A stretch of DNA of 64,000 bases from Gammaproteobacteria bacterium 45_16_T64 (lineage in GTDB: Bacteria > Pseudomonadota > Gammaproteobacteria > Pseudomonadales > Ketobacteraceae): contig MABD01000030.1 in the NCBI GenBank assembly GCA_002162955.1, forward strand, positions 208,740 through 272,739, in the 5' to 3' direction. Below, one piece after another: positions 43,892 through 53,381 of this stretch (position 1 is its first letter; every line of letters begins with the position of its first letter). Below the pieces are notes generated by a model. It was not told where the DNA came from. It saw only the letters and a program-made list of their open reading frames with translations, and did not search any database. Both the position numbers and the translations under genes were made by a program.

Positions 43892-46800
43892 TTATGCCGC
43901 TACAGGGGTAGGGGAGAGTAATCTTTTAATGTCGACACTGATCGCGATAAGGATTGGGACAAGTAGTAAGGTAATTGTTGTCGCAAATATCTCGCCAAAC
44001 GCCAATGATACTGCCGCAGGGATTAGATATTGAGCTTGCTCGGATGTTTCATTCATTAGAGGAACCAGGCCTGCAACGGTGGTTGCCGTGGTTAGAAAAA
44101 TGGCGCGAAAGCGGCCTGTGCCTGCATCCACCAATGCATCGGAAAGTGATTTTCCATCGTCGCAAGCTTGGTTATAGCGAGTGATCATCACAAGACAATC
44201 ATTAACCACAACGCCTGCTAGCGCTAGCATACCTAAGAAAGACAGAAGGCTAAGTGGCAGGGCCATAAACCAATGGCCGGCGGCGGCGCCGACAAATCCA
44301 AAGGGGATAACGGCCATTATAATGAAGGGTTGCCAGTAGGATTTGAGAGGGATGGCAAGTAATACGAATATGAGTACGCAGGTAAATAGTAACGCTTTTA
44401 CCATGCCGTTTTTTAGGGAGCCAATTTCTTCCAGTTCGCCTGCCATCGAAATAGTGACATCTGGGTATGCTAAATGAAGTTGAGGAATTATCTCTTGATA
44501 AAGGGATTGCTCTACTTCGGAAGGTGACACCAAGGCTTTATTGACGGAAGCATAGGTGGTATTGACGCGTTGGCCATCGCGGCGTGCAATATAATTGGTC
44601 GCATAGGATGAACTTACTTTGGCAATAGCATGGAGTGGATACGAGTGACCGGTGTTATTTTTGATGTGACTGTTCATCAGGTCTGTGATGGTATCTCGAC
44701 GATCAATATCGTTTCGTACCATGACTTTCACTTCTTGATGGTTGCGTTGAATTCGTTGGGCCTCCGCCCCGCCAAAATGACTGCTCACATAGGTCGATAA
44801 CGCGGCATCTGTAAAACCTTGGTGGTAGGCGTGCGGCAGTAATTTAATATTGAGTTCGGGTTTTCCGCTGTTGAGGTCGTCCCTTAGGTTGCTAATGCCT
44901 TCAATATTATTTAAGAACAGAGACAGATTCTTGCTTGCTTCAGTGAGGTTCTGTTCGTTCTTGCTGAATAGCTGAACGGCAAACCCACCACCGGTTTCTT
45001 CTGTACCACTAAAGGTAAGCTGCGACGTACCTTCTAGCTGCCCAACGGTGTGTTGCCATTGCTGCAATATTTCCAGCGTGCTCAGTGTGGGCCGCTGTTC
45101 GGGAGGGGATAACTCCGCATACACTTCAACAGAATAGCTCCCGACGACTGCAACCAGTATGTGTTTGATGGGAAGTGTGGGCAATGCGTGTTGCTGTTGT
45201 AGTTGTTGGTTAAGCTCATTAGCAATAGATTCTATCGTATTGGTATTGGCTTCCGTTAACTGGAAGGGGGCTCTCGGGTCCATTTCCATGCTGACGGTAA
45301 TGGTTTGGCCAGGAATGTCTGGGAAAAAGACGGTGTTAATTTTACCATTGTTAATTAGGCCCAGTCCGAGTGTTGCCAGCGAAATAAATACGAGAAAAAC
45401 GGCGTATCGATTGTGAATACTCCACAGTAATATCGGACGGTACAGACGAAGATTGATTGTGGAAAGTGATGACTGCGCGATATGCTGACTTTGGGCCCAA
45501 ACGCGAGACACAATATTTTGGGGTGGTGATTGCGTAGTGGGTATTGCTGCTAAGTGGGAGGGTAGGATAAATTTACTTTCAAAGAGAGAGAATAATAGAG
45601 CAAAGATAACAACACCCGAAAAGCTTCCGAGCATCTTTCCCATTGCATTATCGATTAGCATCATGGGGAAAAACGCTGCTACTGTCGTGAGCACACCAAA
45701 GATAGTGGCGGTGGCCACGCGGTCGACACCGTTGGCAGTACCAATCATTGGGTCTGGATGACGTTTGCGTTCGGCGAAGACACTTTCCCCAACCACAACG
45801 GCGTCATCGACTAATATGCCCAGCGCAATGATGAGCCCAAAGGTAGTGATATCATTCAGCGAATAATCTGCCCAGGAGGTTCCCATCAAGGCCAGTGCAC
45901 CCGCGATGGATATCGGTATGCCCATGGCGACCCAAAACGCTAATCGCAAATTAAGAAATAATCCAAGTAAGATAAATACGAGAAATAATCCTTGGATTGC
46001 GTTGCCTTGTAAAAGCGATAAGCGGTCAGAAATATAGTGACTTGAATCTGCCCAGATGCTGAGTGATACATCGGAGGGCATTGTGGTTTTTAGTGACTGG
46101 ATGGTGTCTTTAACTGCGCTGGCAATATCGAGAAGGTTTTCCTTGCGACCTATAAGCACTTCGAAGCCCAGTGCTGGCTGGCCATTAAAGCGAACGATAA
46201 CGTCGTCGTCTTCATAGTGGTCAACAATTTGGGTAATGTCTCCAAGTCGTAGCTGAGTCCCGTTGCTATTTTTGAACACAGGGATTTGGCGAAAGTCCGA
46301 TTCGAAGAACGCTTGATTATCCGCACGTAGAGAGATACGCCCACCTTGGGTTTTTAGGGTTCCCGCAGTATACGTTAATGAAGACTGTTGGATGACACTG
46401 ACAATGTCGCCAATACCTAGGTTGTATTGTTGTAATAATTCGGGTTTTACGGCGATTGATATTTCAGGGGTTCTTTCTCCCCAGGATTTCAATTTAGAGA
46501 CTTCAGGTAGTGCAAGTAATGTCTCTCGAACCTGTTTGCCAAGTTGCTGTAGGGTACGTTGATCGGTATTTCCATAGAGTTGCACGATTAATGCAGGGAA
46601 ATCGAAGTCATTACGAGTGATAACGGGTTTGTCTGCATTACTGGGTAGAGAGCCCATCCCATCGACTCGAAGACGAATATCATCGAGTAGCCGCTGCAGA
46701 GCGTAGCCCTCTTTTTTTTGTACGTAGACATCCGAGAAACTATCAGTGGAGGTTGATTGTAGGCGTTTGATTCCAGGCAGTCCTTCTAGGGCCTTTTCTA

Positions 46801-47002
46801 TTTTTTGAGTAATCTGCTGGTCTATTTGTTCTGCATGGGCGTCGGCGAATGTTGTTTGTATCTGAATGGTGTCAGCAGGGAGTTTGGGGAATCCCTCAAT
46901 GCGTATTGTCATTACGCTCACAATGCCGCCGACAATAATAAGCATCATGATGAGGTTTGCTGCAACGGGGTTATGGATAAACCAACGTGTTAGTGCCGCC
47001 AT
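43892..47002 (-). CDS. RND-family efflux permease
   Basis: 1036 residues with the AcrB-type layout: an N-terminal helix, two large periplasmic loops and twelve helices. The proton-relay Asp pair is in ILVDDAVVVGESVFAERKR. The motif GIPISIAGALALMG and a C-terminal VVVNDCLVMITRYNQ support a three-component pump. It exports drugs, metals or metabolites across the envelope with an adaptor and an outer-membrane channel. The adaptor gene ends on the base where this gene begins. No TolC homologue is nearby. Confidence 0.93.
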   Translation of the reverse strand: MAALTRWFIHNPVAANLIMMLIIVGGIVSVMTIRIEGFPKLPADTIQIQTTFADAHAEQIDQQITQKIEKALEGLPGIKRLQSTSTDSFSDVYVQKKEGYALQRLLDDIRLRVDGMGSLPSNADKPVITRNDFDFPALIVQLYGNTDQRTLQQLGKQVRETLLALPEVSKLKSWGERTPEISIAVKPELLQQYNLGIGDIVSVIQQSSLTYTAGTLKTQGGRISLRADNQAFFESDFRQIPVFKNSNGTQLRLGDITQIVDHYEDDDVIVRFNGQPALGFEVLIGRKENLLDIASAVKDTIQSLKTTMPSDVSLSIWADSSHYISDRLSLLQGNAIQGLFLVFILLGLFLNLRLAFWVAMGIPISIAGALALMGTSWADYSLNDITTFGLIIALGILVDDAVVVGESVFAERKRHPDPMIGTANGVDRVATATIFGVLTTVAAFFPMMLIDNAMGKMLGSFSGVVIFALLFSLFESKFILPSHLAAIPTTQSPPQNIVSRVWAQSQHIAQSSLSTINLRLYRPILLWSIHNRYAVFLVFISLATLGLGLINNGKINTVFFPDIPGQTITVSMEMDPRAPFQLTEANTNTIESIANELNQQLQQQHALPTLPIKHILVAVVGSYSVEVYAELSPPEQRPTLSTLEILQQWQHTVGQLEGTSQLTFSGTEETGGGFAVQLFSKNEQNLTEASKNLSLFLNNIEGISNLRDDLNSGKPELNIKLLPHAYHQGFTDAALSTYVSSHFGGAEAQRIQRNHQEVKVMVRNDIDRRDTITDLMNSHIKNNTGHSYPLHAIAKVSSSYATNYIARRDGQRVNTTYASVNKALVSPSEVEQSLYQEIIPQLHLAYPDVTISMAGELEEIGSLKNGMVKALLFTCVLIFVLLAIPLKSYWQPFIIMAVIPFGFVGAAAGHWFMALPLSLLSFLGMLALAGVVVNDCLVMITRYNQACDDGKSLSDALVDAGTGRFRAIFLTTATTVAGLVPLMNETSEQAQYLIPAAVSLAFGEIFATTITLLLVPILIAISVDIKRLLSPTPVAA

Positions 47003-48180
47003 TATTGATCCCTCTCTACATACGCCGTATGTTGTGTATCCACAATCTGCGCTTCAACCGTATTGCCCGCAATAAATGAGGCAAGAGGGGTGGTGGCAAT
47101 ACGCCAGGTTGGCGTTGCATTAGGGAGCGTTGGCGTTTTAATGATAACCTTGTCGTGACGATAGAAAAGAACGGATGCACTGAAATGCCGTAGGGTATCT
47201 GATGCATCTAGATACCATACATTGCCGTCTTGGGCGAGGGCGCTAGCGGGAATCACGAGTGCGTCTTCGATATTTTTCCCTTGTATCTGTACGTTGATAA
47301 AATCCCCCGCAAGTAATGATGTATTTTCAGTATGTGTCACTCGCAGTATGAGTGGGTATTGTCTTGTTTCTGAATCAAGATAGTCCCCGCCCCGAATAAG
47401 CTCGGCTGTTCCTATGGGGTTATTGGATAAGTCGAGAAGCTGTGCCGTAATCGTTTTCCAATCATGGGGTAGGCTTGTCCATTGTGCTTTGCTTAACGTA
47501 ATGGCAATGTCAATCTGCTGATCATCGACGATATGAAATAAGGGCGTGCCTTCATTGACCACTTCCCCAGGGCTTACAAAGCGTTGCGTAATGATGCCTG
47601 AGAAAGGACTCTCAATATGGGTTTGATCTAACGTGATTTGCGCAGCGTTTACTTGACTGAGTGCCACTTTGACTCGGTGTTCAGCAATTTTCTGTTGTGG
47701 CTGCCTGAGGGCGAGAGCAGTGGCTGTACGTCGGATGCCTGACTGTTGCCAATCTTTTTTGGCCTGTGCTGCTTCATGTTCAGCTTGAAGTAGCTGTAAT
47801 CGAGCTTCTGCGAGACCTAGCTCAGATTGAAAGAGGTTGGCTTGATAACGGCTATTTTCGATGTCGATAAGCGGCGTATCTTTGGTGACATTATTACCAA
47901 CAGTGAGTTGAGGGTTTAACGCTAAAACTTCCCCACTAACCTGAGATTTAACGGTGACTTGCCAGTGAGGTTTTACCTCTCCATAGCTGTGCATCAGCGC
48001 TTGCTGGGTAGAAGGGATAATTTGTATGACGCTTACCAAAGGGACGCTGGGCAGGCTGCTGCTATGTTCTACATCGGCTGTGTCTTCAATGTCATCTAAC
48101 GCTATGACAATAATGACTAGGATACTTATGGATATGACTAACCACCAACGTCTTGAATTCATAGTGTTCTTTTCTGGCAA
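47002..48180 (-). CDS. RND efflux adaptor (membrane fusion protein)
   Basis: 392 residues: N-terminal membrane anchor (WWLVISISILVIIVIAL), a lipoyl-like half (VTVKSQVSGEVLALNP near 70-90), a helical hairpin (AEARLQLLQAEHEAAQAKKDW), the second lipoyl half (SPFSGIITQRFVSPGEVV), and the beta-barrel and membrane-proximal domains. It joins the inner-membrane pump to an outer-membrane channel. Its stop overlaps the pump start by one base. Divergent from the TonB-dependent receptor, leaving a 178-base shared promoter region. Confidence 0.92.
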   Translation of the reverse strand: MPEKNTMNSRRWWLVISISILVIIVIALDDIEDTADVEHSSSLPSVPLVSVIQIIPSTQQALMHSYGEVKPHWQVTVKSQVSGEVLALNPQLTVGNNVTKDTPLIDIENSRYQANLFQSELGLAEARLQLLQAEHEAAQAKKDWQQSGIRRTATALALRQPQQKIAEHRVKVALSQVNAAQITLDQTHIESPFSGIITQRFVSPGEVVNEGTPLFHIVDDQQIDIAITLSKAQWTSLPHDWKTITAQLLDLSNNPIGTAELIRGGDYLDSETRQYPLILRVTHTENTSLLAGDFINVQIQGKNIEDALVIPASALAQDGNVWYLDASDTLRHFSASVLFYRHDKVIIKTPTLPNATPTWRIATTPLASFIAGNTVEAQIVDTQHTAYVERDQ

Positions 48181-48358
48181 TAAGTGAGTTGGCAGTAAAA
48201 CACAGAGAATATTAAGGCCATATTAAGAGGTTATTAAGGGTGCTTCATAACACAGTTAGGAGGCGCATATGCTATAAGTTAAGTCTCTAGTATTGCGATA
48301 AACGTACCTCAATAACCGGGGCTTTCCTATAGGGGCTGCCTTTGTCAGGGTTTGAGAG

Positions 48359-50704
48359 ATGAAAAAGTATTGTGCTGTCATTGGGTTATGTTGTGTCATC
48401 TTTACAATATATCGGCCGTTTAATGCCATAGCGCAGACGGAGGATGTTGGTCGCGTACTTGAAGAGGTTGTGGTGACCGCGACAAAGCGGGAATCAAATT
48501 TGCAAGACGCCCCGCTATCGGTATCCGCCGTGCCCAATGAAAAAATACGATCACAGGGAATGAGTGAGCTTGAGGATTTAACACTTTATATACCCAACGT
48601 GCATATCGCTGAAGGTGGCACGGGTACTCAACTCTTTATTCGTGGGATAGGTTCAGGCATTAATTACGGATTTGAGCAATCCGTCGGTATCTTTATTGAT
48701 GGTGTGTATTTTGGGCGAGGTCGCAGTGCGCGATCTAAGTTCCTTGATGTAGAGCGAGTGGAAATTCTAAAAGGGCCGCAATCGGTATTGTTTGGGAAAA
48801 ACACCATCGCGGGAGCGGTCAATATTACCACCCATTTACCCACTACAGAATTAGAGCGCTATATCGATGATCGTTATCAAATTGAGTTTGAGGGGCGAAC
48901 CTTAAGTACGTTGTTGTCTGGAGAGTTAACGGAAAACCTAGCGGGACGATTTGTTGCAAGAATTCATAAGGACGATGGCTATGTGGAGAATACCTATTTG
49001 GGTGATAGTGGCCCGAAGGAGGATAGCTGGGCGGCTCGCCTTAGCCTTCTTGGTTCGTTGGCATCGGATATAGAGTATGTGATTAAACTGGAACATGCTG
49101 ATATCGATGTGTTGGGGCGTCAGGATATGATTTCCATTGCCAGTCCAAACGCAACGTTATTGTATCAATTGTTTGGGGATCCCAATTTTGAAGCCGATTT
49201 TAATTATGAGAAATCAACGGCCGATTTTTCGGGTTCTAAACAATACGATGATACTGAGTCAGATATTATTCAATTGACGATCGATGCACCGTTCGGCGAG
49301 CATGATTTGCGCTCAATCAGTGCCTACACCAGTTATACCTTTGATAATGTGTTAGATGGTGATTATGGGCCACTTGCATTTATTGAGGCGAAGCGAGAAG
49401 AGCACTATAATCAGACGAGTCAAGAATTCCTTCTACAGTCCCCTGATGGTCAAGCGTTGGAATATCTGTTGGGCGTTTATTATCATCAGAGTGACCTTGA
49501 TAGTGAAAGGCAAGTACCCGTGGCATTTAGTGTGTTGCCTCCGATAGAAACTGCATTGTTAACTCCTATTAATGCAGCGTTGATGACAAGCCTTGGGGCA
49601 GGTAGTTTGGATTCTTCTAGCACTGGCTCCTTTAAGCAGCGTACCGCGGTGTTATCCAGCTACGCACAATTTATATGGCATCACAATGATGTGTTTCGTT
49701 CCTCAGTAGGGATTCGATTTTCTCAAGAACATAAGGATATGAAAAAATCTTATGTTACCACTGATCCAAATGGCAACCCTGATGATCTGTTGGCATTAAT
49801 TTATGACGATGTACTTAATTTTAGTAGTAACCATTATTTAGACCTGGATCGCACAGAGCGTCATTGGACGGGCAATGTGGGGGTTCAATATGATATACGC
49901 GATAATTGGATGACATACCTGAATATTGCCAATGGCGTCAAGGCGGGAGGTTTTGATGAGAGTAATAGCTTTGGCGTTGCCGAAGACGCTGAATTTGAGG
50001 ATGAATATGTAGAGTCCATTGAATGGGGAGCCAAAGCTGAGCTATTTGATGGCCGAGCGAGGTTTAATATTGCGTGGTTTCACAGTGAATTTGATGATGT
50101 TCAGGTCAGTACCTTTGATGGTAACGCGGGCTTTATCGTCGGTAATGCAGCAAGCTCTACAGTGGAAGGGGTAGAGTTGGATATTGAGTCCGTTGTGACT
50201 GAGAGTACGAATGTGTTTTTTTCTGTTGCTTATCTTGATGCGTATTATACGTCTTTTCCTGATGCAGCGTGTAATACTTATCAAATTGTTGCGGCGGTGG
50301 CGGACACTGGCAGTCGAACGTGCCAACAGGATTTATCAGGAAAGCCATTGCAGTTTTCACCGACGTGGTCAGCGAACATGTCTTTATCTTATATGACTTG
50401 GGTGATGTCGAAGTATGTGCTCAACACGGGTATGGATATTAACTGGGTTGATGATACTGTGGTGGCAAATGATCATGATCCTAATTTGATACAGGATAGT
50501 TACTATAAAGTAAATGGATTTGTGCAGGTGAACTCGGAAGATGAACAATGGTTTATTACCCTTGTGGGTAAGAATCTTACCAACGAAAAAACCTTTTCTT
50601 GGGGTAACGACGTACCGCTAGGTTCCTTGGGTTTTGATTTTACCTATTTTAAACACATCGACCCACCAAGGACGATAGAGTTACAAGTGCGCTACCATTA
50701 TTAG
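48359..50704 (+). CDS. TonB-dependent outer-membrane receptor
   Basis: 781 residues: signal peptide, a TonB-box-like EEVVVTATKRESNLQDAPLS, a plug domain to about residue 180 (IRGIGSGINYGFEQSVGIFIDGVYFG; VERVEILKGPQSVLFGKNTIAGAVNI), then a 22-strand barrel ending in an aromatic strand (IELQVRYHY). Energised uptake of siderophores, vitamins, carbohydrates or other large solutes. The plug matches the receptors common in marine carbohydrate- and xenobiotic-using genera rather than a known siderophore type. Divergent from the efflux operon; its 3' end overlaps the convergent kinase by four bases. Confidence 0.93.
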   Translation: MKKYCAVIGLCCVIFTIYRPFNAIAQTEDVGRVLEEVVVTATKRESNLQDAPLSVSAVPNEKIRSQGMSELEDLTLYIPNVHIAEGGTGTQLFIRGIGSGINYGFEQSVGIFIDGVYFGRGRSARSKFLDVERVEILKGPQSVLFGKNTIAGAVNITTHLPTTELERYIDDRYQIEFEGRTLSTLLSGELTENLAGRFVARIHKDDGYVENTYLGDSGPKEDSWAARLSLLGSLASDIEYVIKLEHADIDVLGRQDMISIASPNATLLYQLFGDPNFEADFNYEKSTADFSGSKQYDDTESDIIQLTIDAPFGEHDLRSISAYTSYTFDNVLDGDYGPLAFIEAKREEHYNQTSQEFLLQSPDGQALEYLLGVYYHQSDLDSERQVPVAFSVLPPIETALLTPINAALMTSLGAGSLDSSSTGSFKQRTAVLSSYAQFIWHHNDVFRSSVGIRFSQEHKDMKKSYVTTDPNGNPDDLLALIYDDVLNFSSNHYLDLDRTERHWTGNVGVQYDIRDNWMTYLNIANGVKAGGFDESNSFGVAEDAEFEDEYVESIEWGAKAELFDGRARFNIAWFHSEFDDVQVSTFDGNAGFIVGNAASSTVEGVELDIESVVTESTNVFFSVAYLDAYYTSFPDAACNTYQIVAAVADTGSRTCQQDLSGKPLQFSPTWSANMSLSYMTWVMSKYVLNTGMDINWVDDTVVANDHDPNLIQDSYYKVNGFVQVNSEDEQWFITLVGKNLTNEKTFSWGNDVPLGSLGFDFTYFKHIDPPRTIELQVRYHY

Positions 50705-52005
50705 CCTCTTGTGTCTTTCCAGGTAATCGTTACAAGAAAGTGTTCGTCGGGCTGTGATACCGATAGCTTCCAATGCAGTTTTTTACAAATTCTATCCACT
50801 AGTTGCAATCCTAATCCAAACCCTTGGGTGTTATTTCGGGTGGGGTTATTATGTGAACTGAGTGGGTTGGAAATAGTAAGCTGCTGGGTGGTAATTGAAA
50901 TGTCGATGTCGCCAGCAGCACTATACTGATAAGCGTTTCGTATTAAATTTGTGAGGACTATAGAAAATAGGGTGTGTTCAATTAGAAGTGAGGGTATTGA
51001 AATATTCAATGTAGAGTGTATATCGCGATGTTCAGCGAGGTATTCGTGATCTTTGATGATACTTTGGCAAAGGCTTTTTGGATTGGTAACCACCTTTTCG
51101 ATAGGAGCCTCGGACTCGTGGGCAAGCCATAGTAGGGTGTTGGTCAGTGTGCTCATCTTAGTGCTAGCCCTTAACGCACGTTGCACAGGTCGCTGGGATT
51201 TTTCGTTTACTTGAAGTGAAAGCGTATCAAGGCTCGCTTGCATTATTGCCAATGGAGTTCGTAATTCGTGGCTTGCATGTTTAAGGAATTGTTGTTCCCG
51301 CTGGTTGCTGGCATGTACATCTGCAACCCCTCGCTCAAGCTGATTGGCAATATCATTAAGCTCAGCAATGGGAAAGTTTGGAGTTAATGATTGCTCTGGA
51401 TTGTGACTTAGTTCAGCGGCCCATTGGGATAGCATTTTAAATGGTTCACTGGTTTTACGTAGTATCCAGGAAATTAGCACGAACAGTGCGAGAAATAGAA
51501 GCAGAGTCACCCAGAGGGCCTGATTTACGATGGCGCTAATAAACGTTTCTGTGAAAGCCTCCATGTCCTGTTCATCGTAGCGGTTTAGCACAAATAATTG
51601 TTGTAAGCCTTCTGACGATGCCTCGTTGATATAATGGAAAACATAGATGACTTCAACTTGTCCATTACTCAGTGTTGTTTCTGCTTCAGCGGCATCACCC
51701 GGCTCTGGCGGTTGTGAAAAGAGCGTACGAGTGGTGTGTGGAATATCGTCCCACTGTTTGTAGGCGCTAAAGCTCTTGTCTCTGGGTAATGTATGGCTCG
51801 GGTTTTCATTGATGTTGCGCAGTAGTACCTGTGCATCCAGGGCCATGACACGATCGGCGGTAAAGTCCAGCGTGTAAGCGGTAAATAAAATTTGTAGGAT
51901 AAGAAAAGCGCCAAACAATATGCCGACAAGTAATAGCAATTGACTACGTACCTGTTGCGATAGTGTTCTTGCTTCTGTGTTAATTGCGATTCCAGAATTA
52001 TCCAT
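50701..52005 (-). CDS. Two-component sensor histidine kinase
   Basis: 434 residues from the ATG at 52005, which overlaps the response-regulator stop by eight bases; a longer frame to 52041 is open but unlikely. Two transmembrane helices flank a periplasmic domain (about 30-170). HisKA carries KHASHELRTPLAIM. The ATPase domain has the N box LTNLIRNAYQY and a GFGLGLQLV G2 box, but the usual DxGxG at the G1 position reads ISNPL, so the adenine-contacting Asp is replaced by Asn. It partners the adjacent OmpR-type regulator. Confidence 0.88.
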   Translation of the reverse strand: MDNSGIAINTEARTLSQQVRSQLLLLVGILFGAFLILQILFTAYTLDFTADRVMALDAQVLLRNINENPSHTLPRDKSFSAYKQWDDIPHTTRTLFSQPPEPGDAAEAETTLSNGQVEVIYVFHYINEASSEGLQQLFVLNRYDEQDMEAFTETFISAIVNQALWVTLLLFLALFVLISWILRKTSEPFKMLSQWAAELSHNPEQSLTPNFPIAELNDIANQLERGVADVHASNQREQQFLKHASHELRTPLAIMQASLDTLSLQVNEKSQRPVQRALRASTKMSTLTNTLLWLAHESEAPIEKVVTNPKSLCQSIIKDHEYLAEHRDIHSTLNISIPSLLIEHTLFSIVLTNLIRNAYQYSAAGDIDISITTQQLTISNPLSSHNNPTRNNTQGFGLGLQLVDRICKKLHWKLSVSQPDEHFLVTITWKDTRG

Positions 52006-52684
52006 GATTCTCTGTGTCCTTTTCTCTGAGGCAAATGCCAACGCCGGTGAGGGTGTGGATCATGGGAGAGTCAAAGGGCTTGTCCACGGCCTTACGCAGT
52101 TGATGTAATTGAACGTTCACGTTGCGGGCATCAACATCGGTATCGGGCCAAGCATGCTCTTCCAATTCTGACCTTGATACAACATTAGGGCTACGTTTGG
52201 CCAATAGGGAGATAATCTGCCAGCCGGTAGGGGTTAATCGTAACTCTTGATCATCTCTTGTGATGCGTCGCTCTTTTAGATAAAGCGTGAGCGGGCCGAT
52301 GGTTAATGTATCGGCCTGGGGGGTGTTACGTCGATGCAATGCCTGTAATCGTGCCCAGAGTAGAGGCATTGAGCAAGGCTTAACAACATAATCATCAATG
52401 CCAACCTGAAAGCCCTGCAATTGGTCTGATTGAGTATCACAGGCGGTTAGCATTAATACGGGGGTGGTTATGCCGCTGGCGCGCAATTGCGTACAGACAT
52501 CAAAGCCGCTCATATTGGGCAGCATAAGGTCAAGTATGATTACGTCTGCCTGGTGTGGCTGTTGGGCAATCTCGAGCCCCGCAGAACCACTATAAGCAAA
52601 GTCGCAGGTGGCGCCTTGTAGCTCAAGGAAGTCAGCCATCGCCTCGGCAAGCTCTGCATTGTCTTCGATCAGTAAGATCTTCAT
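51998..52684 (-). CDS. OmpR/PhoB-family response regulator
   Basis: 228 residues from the ATG at 52684 (the receiver starts MKILLIEDNAELAEAMADF); an upstream in-frame start at 52735 would add 17 untypical residues. Receiver domain with phospho-acceptor near residue 52 in IILDLMLPNMSGFDV, the conserved Lys in VVKP, then a winged-helix DNA-binding domain (LTPTGWQIISLLAKR; DVDARNVNVQLHQLRKAV). Paired with the overlapping kinase gene. Proximity to the TonB receptor and RND pump makes those likely targets, by inference. Confidence 0.93.
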   Translation of the reverse strand: MKILLIEDNAELAEAMADFLELQGATCDFAYSGSAGLEIAQQPHQADVIILDLMLPNMSGFDVCTQLRASGITTPVLMLTACDTQSDQLQGFQVGIDDYVVKPCSMPLLWARLQALHRRNTPQADTLTIGPLTLYLKERRITRDDQELRLTPTGWQIISLLAKRSPNVVSRSELEEHAWPDTDVDARNVNVQLHQLRKAVDKPFDSPMIHTLTGVGICLREKDTENHG

Positions 52685-52895
52685 CGTGACCGCGCTTTCC
52701 TTTATCATTGAAGTTAGATTGAACCGTAAAATCACACAAAACCTATATCAAACCCCTACCAAACTACATCATTTAGTATATTGGCCAATCACGCAGATGC
52801 ATAGGGCTGGTTGTCTATGAATAGAGATCGAGTTCCTATGAAATGCTCCAGAGATTCACTACAATGGCGCCACTAATAGGTTTGGCAAAATAACC

Positions 52896-53342
52896 ATGAT
52901 TAAGGTAAGTATTATGCAGTGGGCAGTACCGAAGATGATAGGGCGAACAAAGGGACAAGTGATACGGCACTTACACTATGCCGCAATATCTTTACTTATT
53001 ACGGTCTCTGGTTGTGACTCTAAGGCACCAGAGCCTCCCGTGGCGAAAGAGAAAGCGGCAGTGGTCACTGACGCACCTGTGGAAGCGACGGCAAGCACTA
53101 AGAAGCAGGAAGAGAAAAAGAAGGTGAAAAAACCGTTAAACCTAGCGATGCCCGATCAAGAAGGAGTTGTTGCCGAGGACGGGGTTGTGATCGCGGAGAA
53201 TAATAAATTGCCTAATATGTTCCATGACTCAAAAGCAGAGGGAACCAAAGTGGGCGGTGGAATCATTCGTGACGAAGAGAATGAAAACTACGTGGATTCA
53301 ATTCAAGGGGCTGAGGTCAACGTCGAATTCAGTATCGATTAG
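52896..53342 (+). CDS. Putative lipoprotein, Lys/Glu-rich
   Basis: 148 residues from the first ATG; an ATG at 52935 would give a more usual signal length. Lipobox VSGC with the lipidated Cys near residue 40, following an AAISLLIT core. The mature part is low complexity: Pro/Lys/Glu-rich (PPVAKEKAAV, KKQEEKKKVKKP), then an acidic region. No domain recognised. It lies 39 bases upstream of the flavoprotein gene, so the two may be co-transcribed. Confidence 0.65.
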   Translation: MIKVSIMQWAVPKMIGRTKGQVIRHLHYAAISLLITVSGCDSKAPEPPVAKEKAAVVTDAPVEATASTKKQEEKKKVKKPLNLAMPDQEGVVAEDGVVIAENNKLPNMFHDSKAEGTKVGGGIIRDEENENYVDSIQGAEVNVEFSID

Positions 53343-53381
53343 AAAATATCGCCAATGACGTTTGGAGTATAGGCAAGCCTG

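Noticed and set aside
50701-50704. A possible error because the TonB receptor and kinase genes overlap at their 3' ends
   Set aside because: A four-base convergent overlap is ordinary and both proteins end in complete domains.
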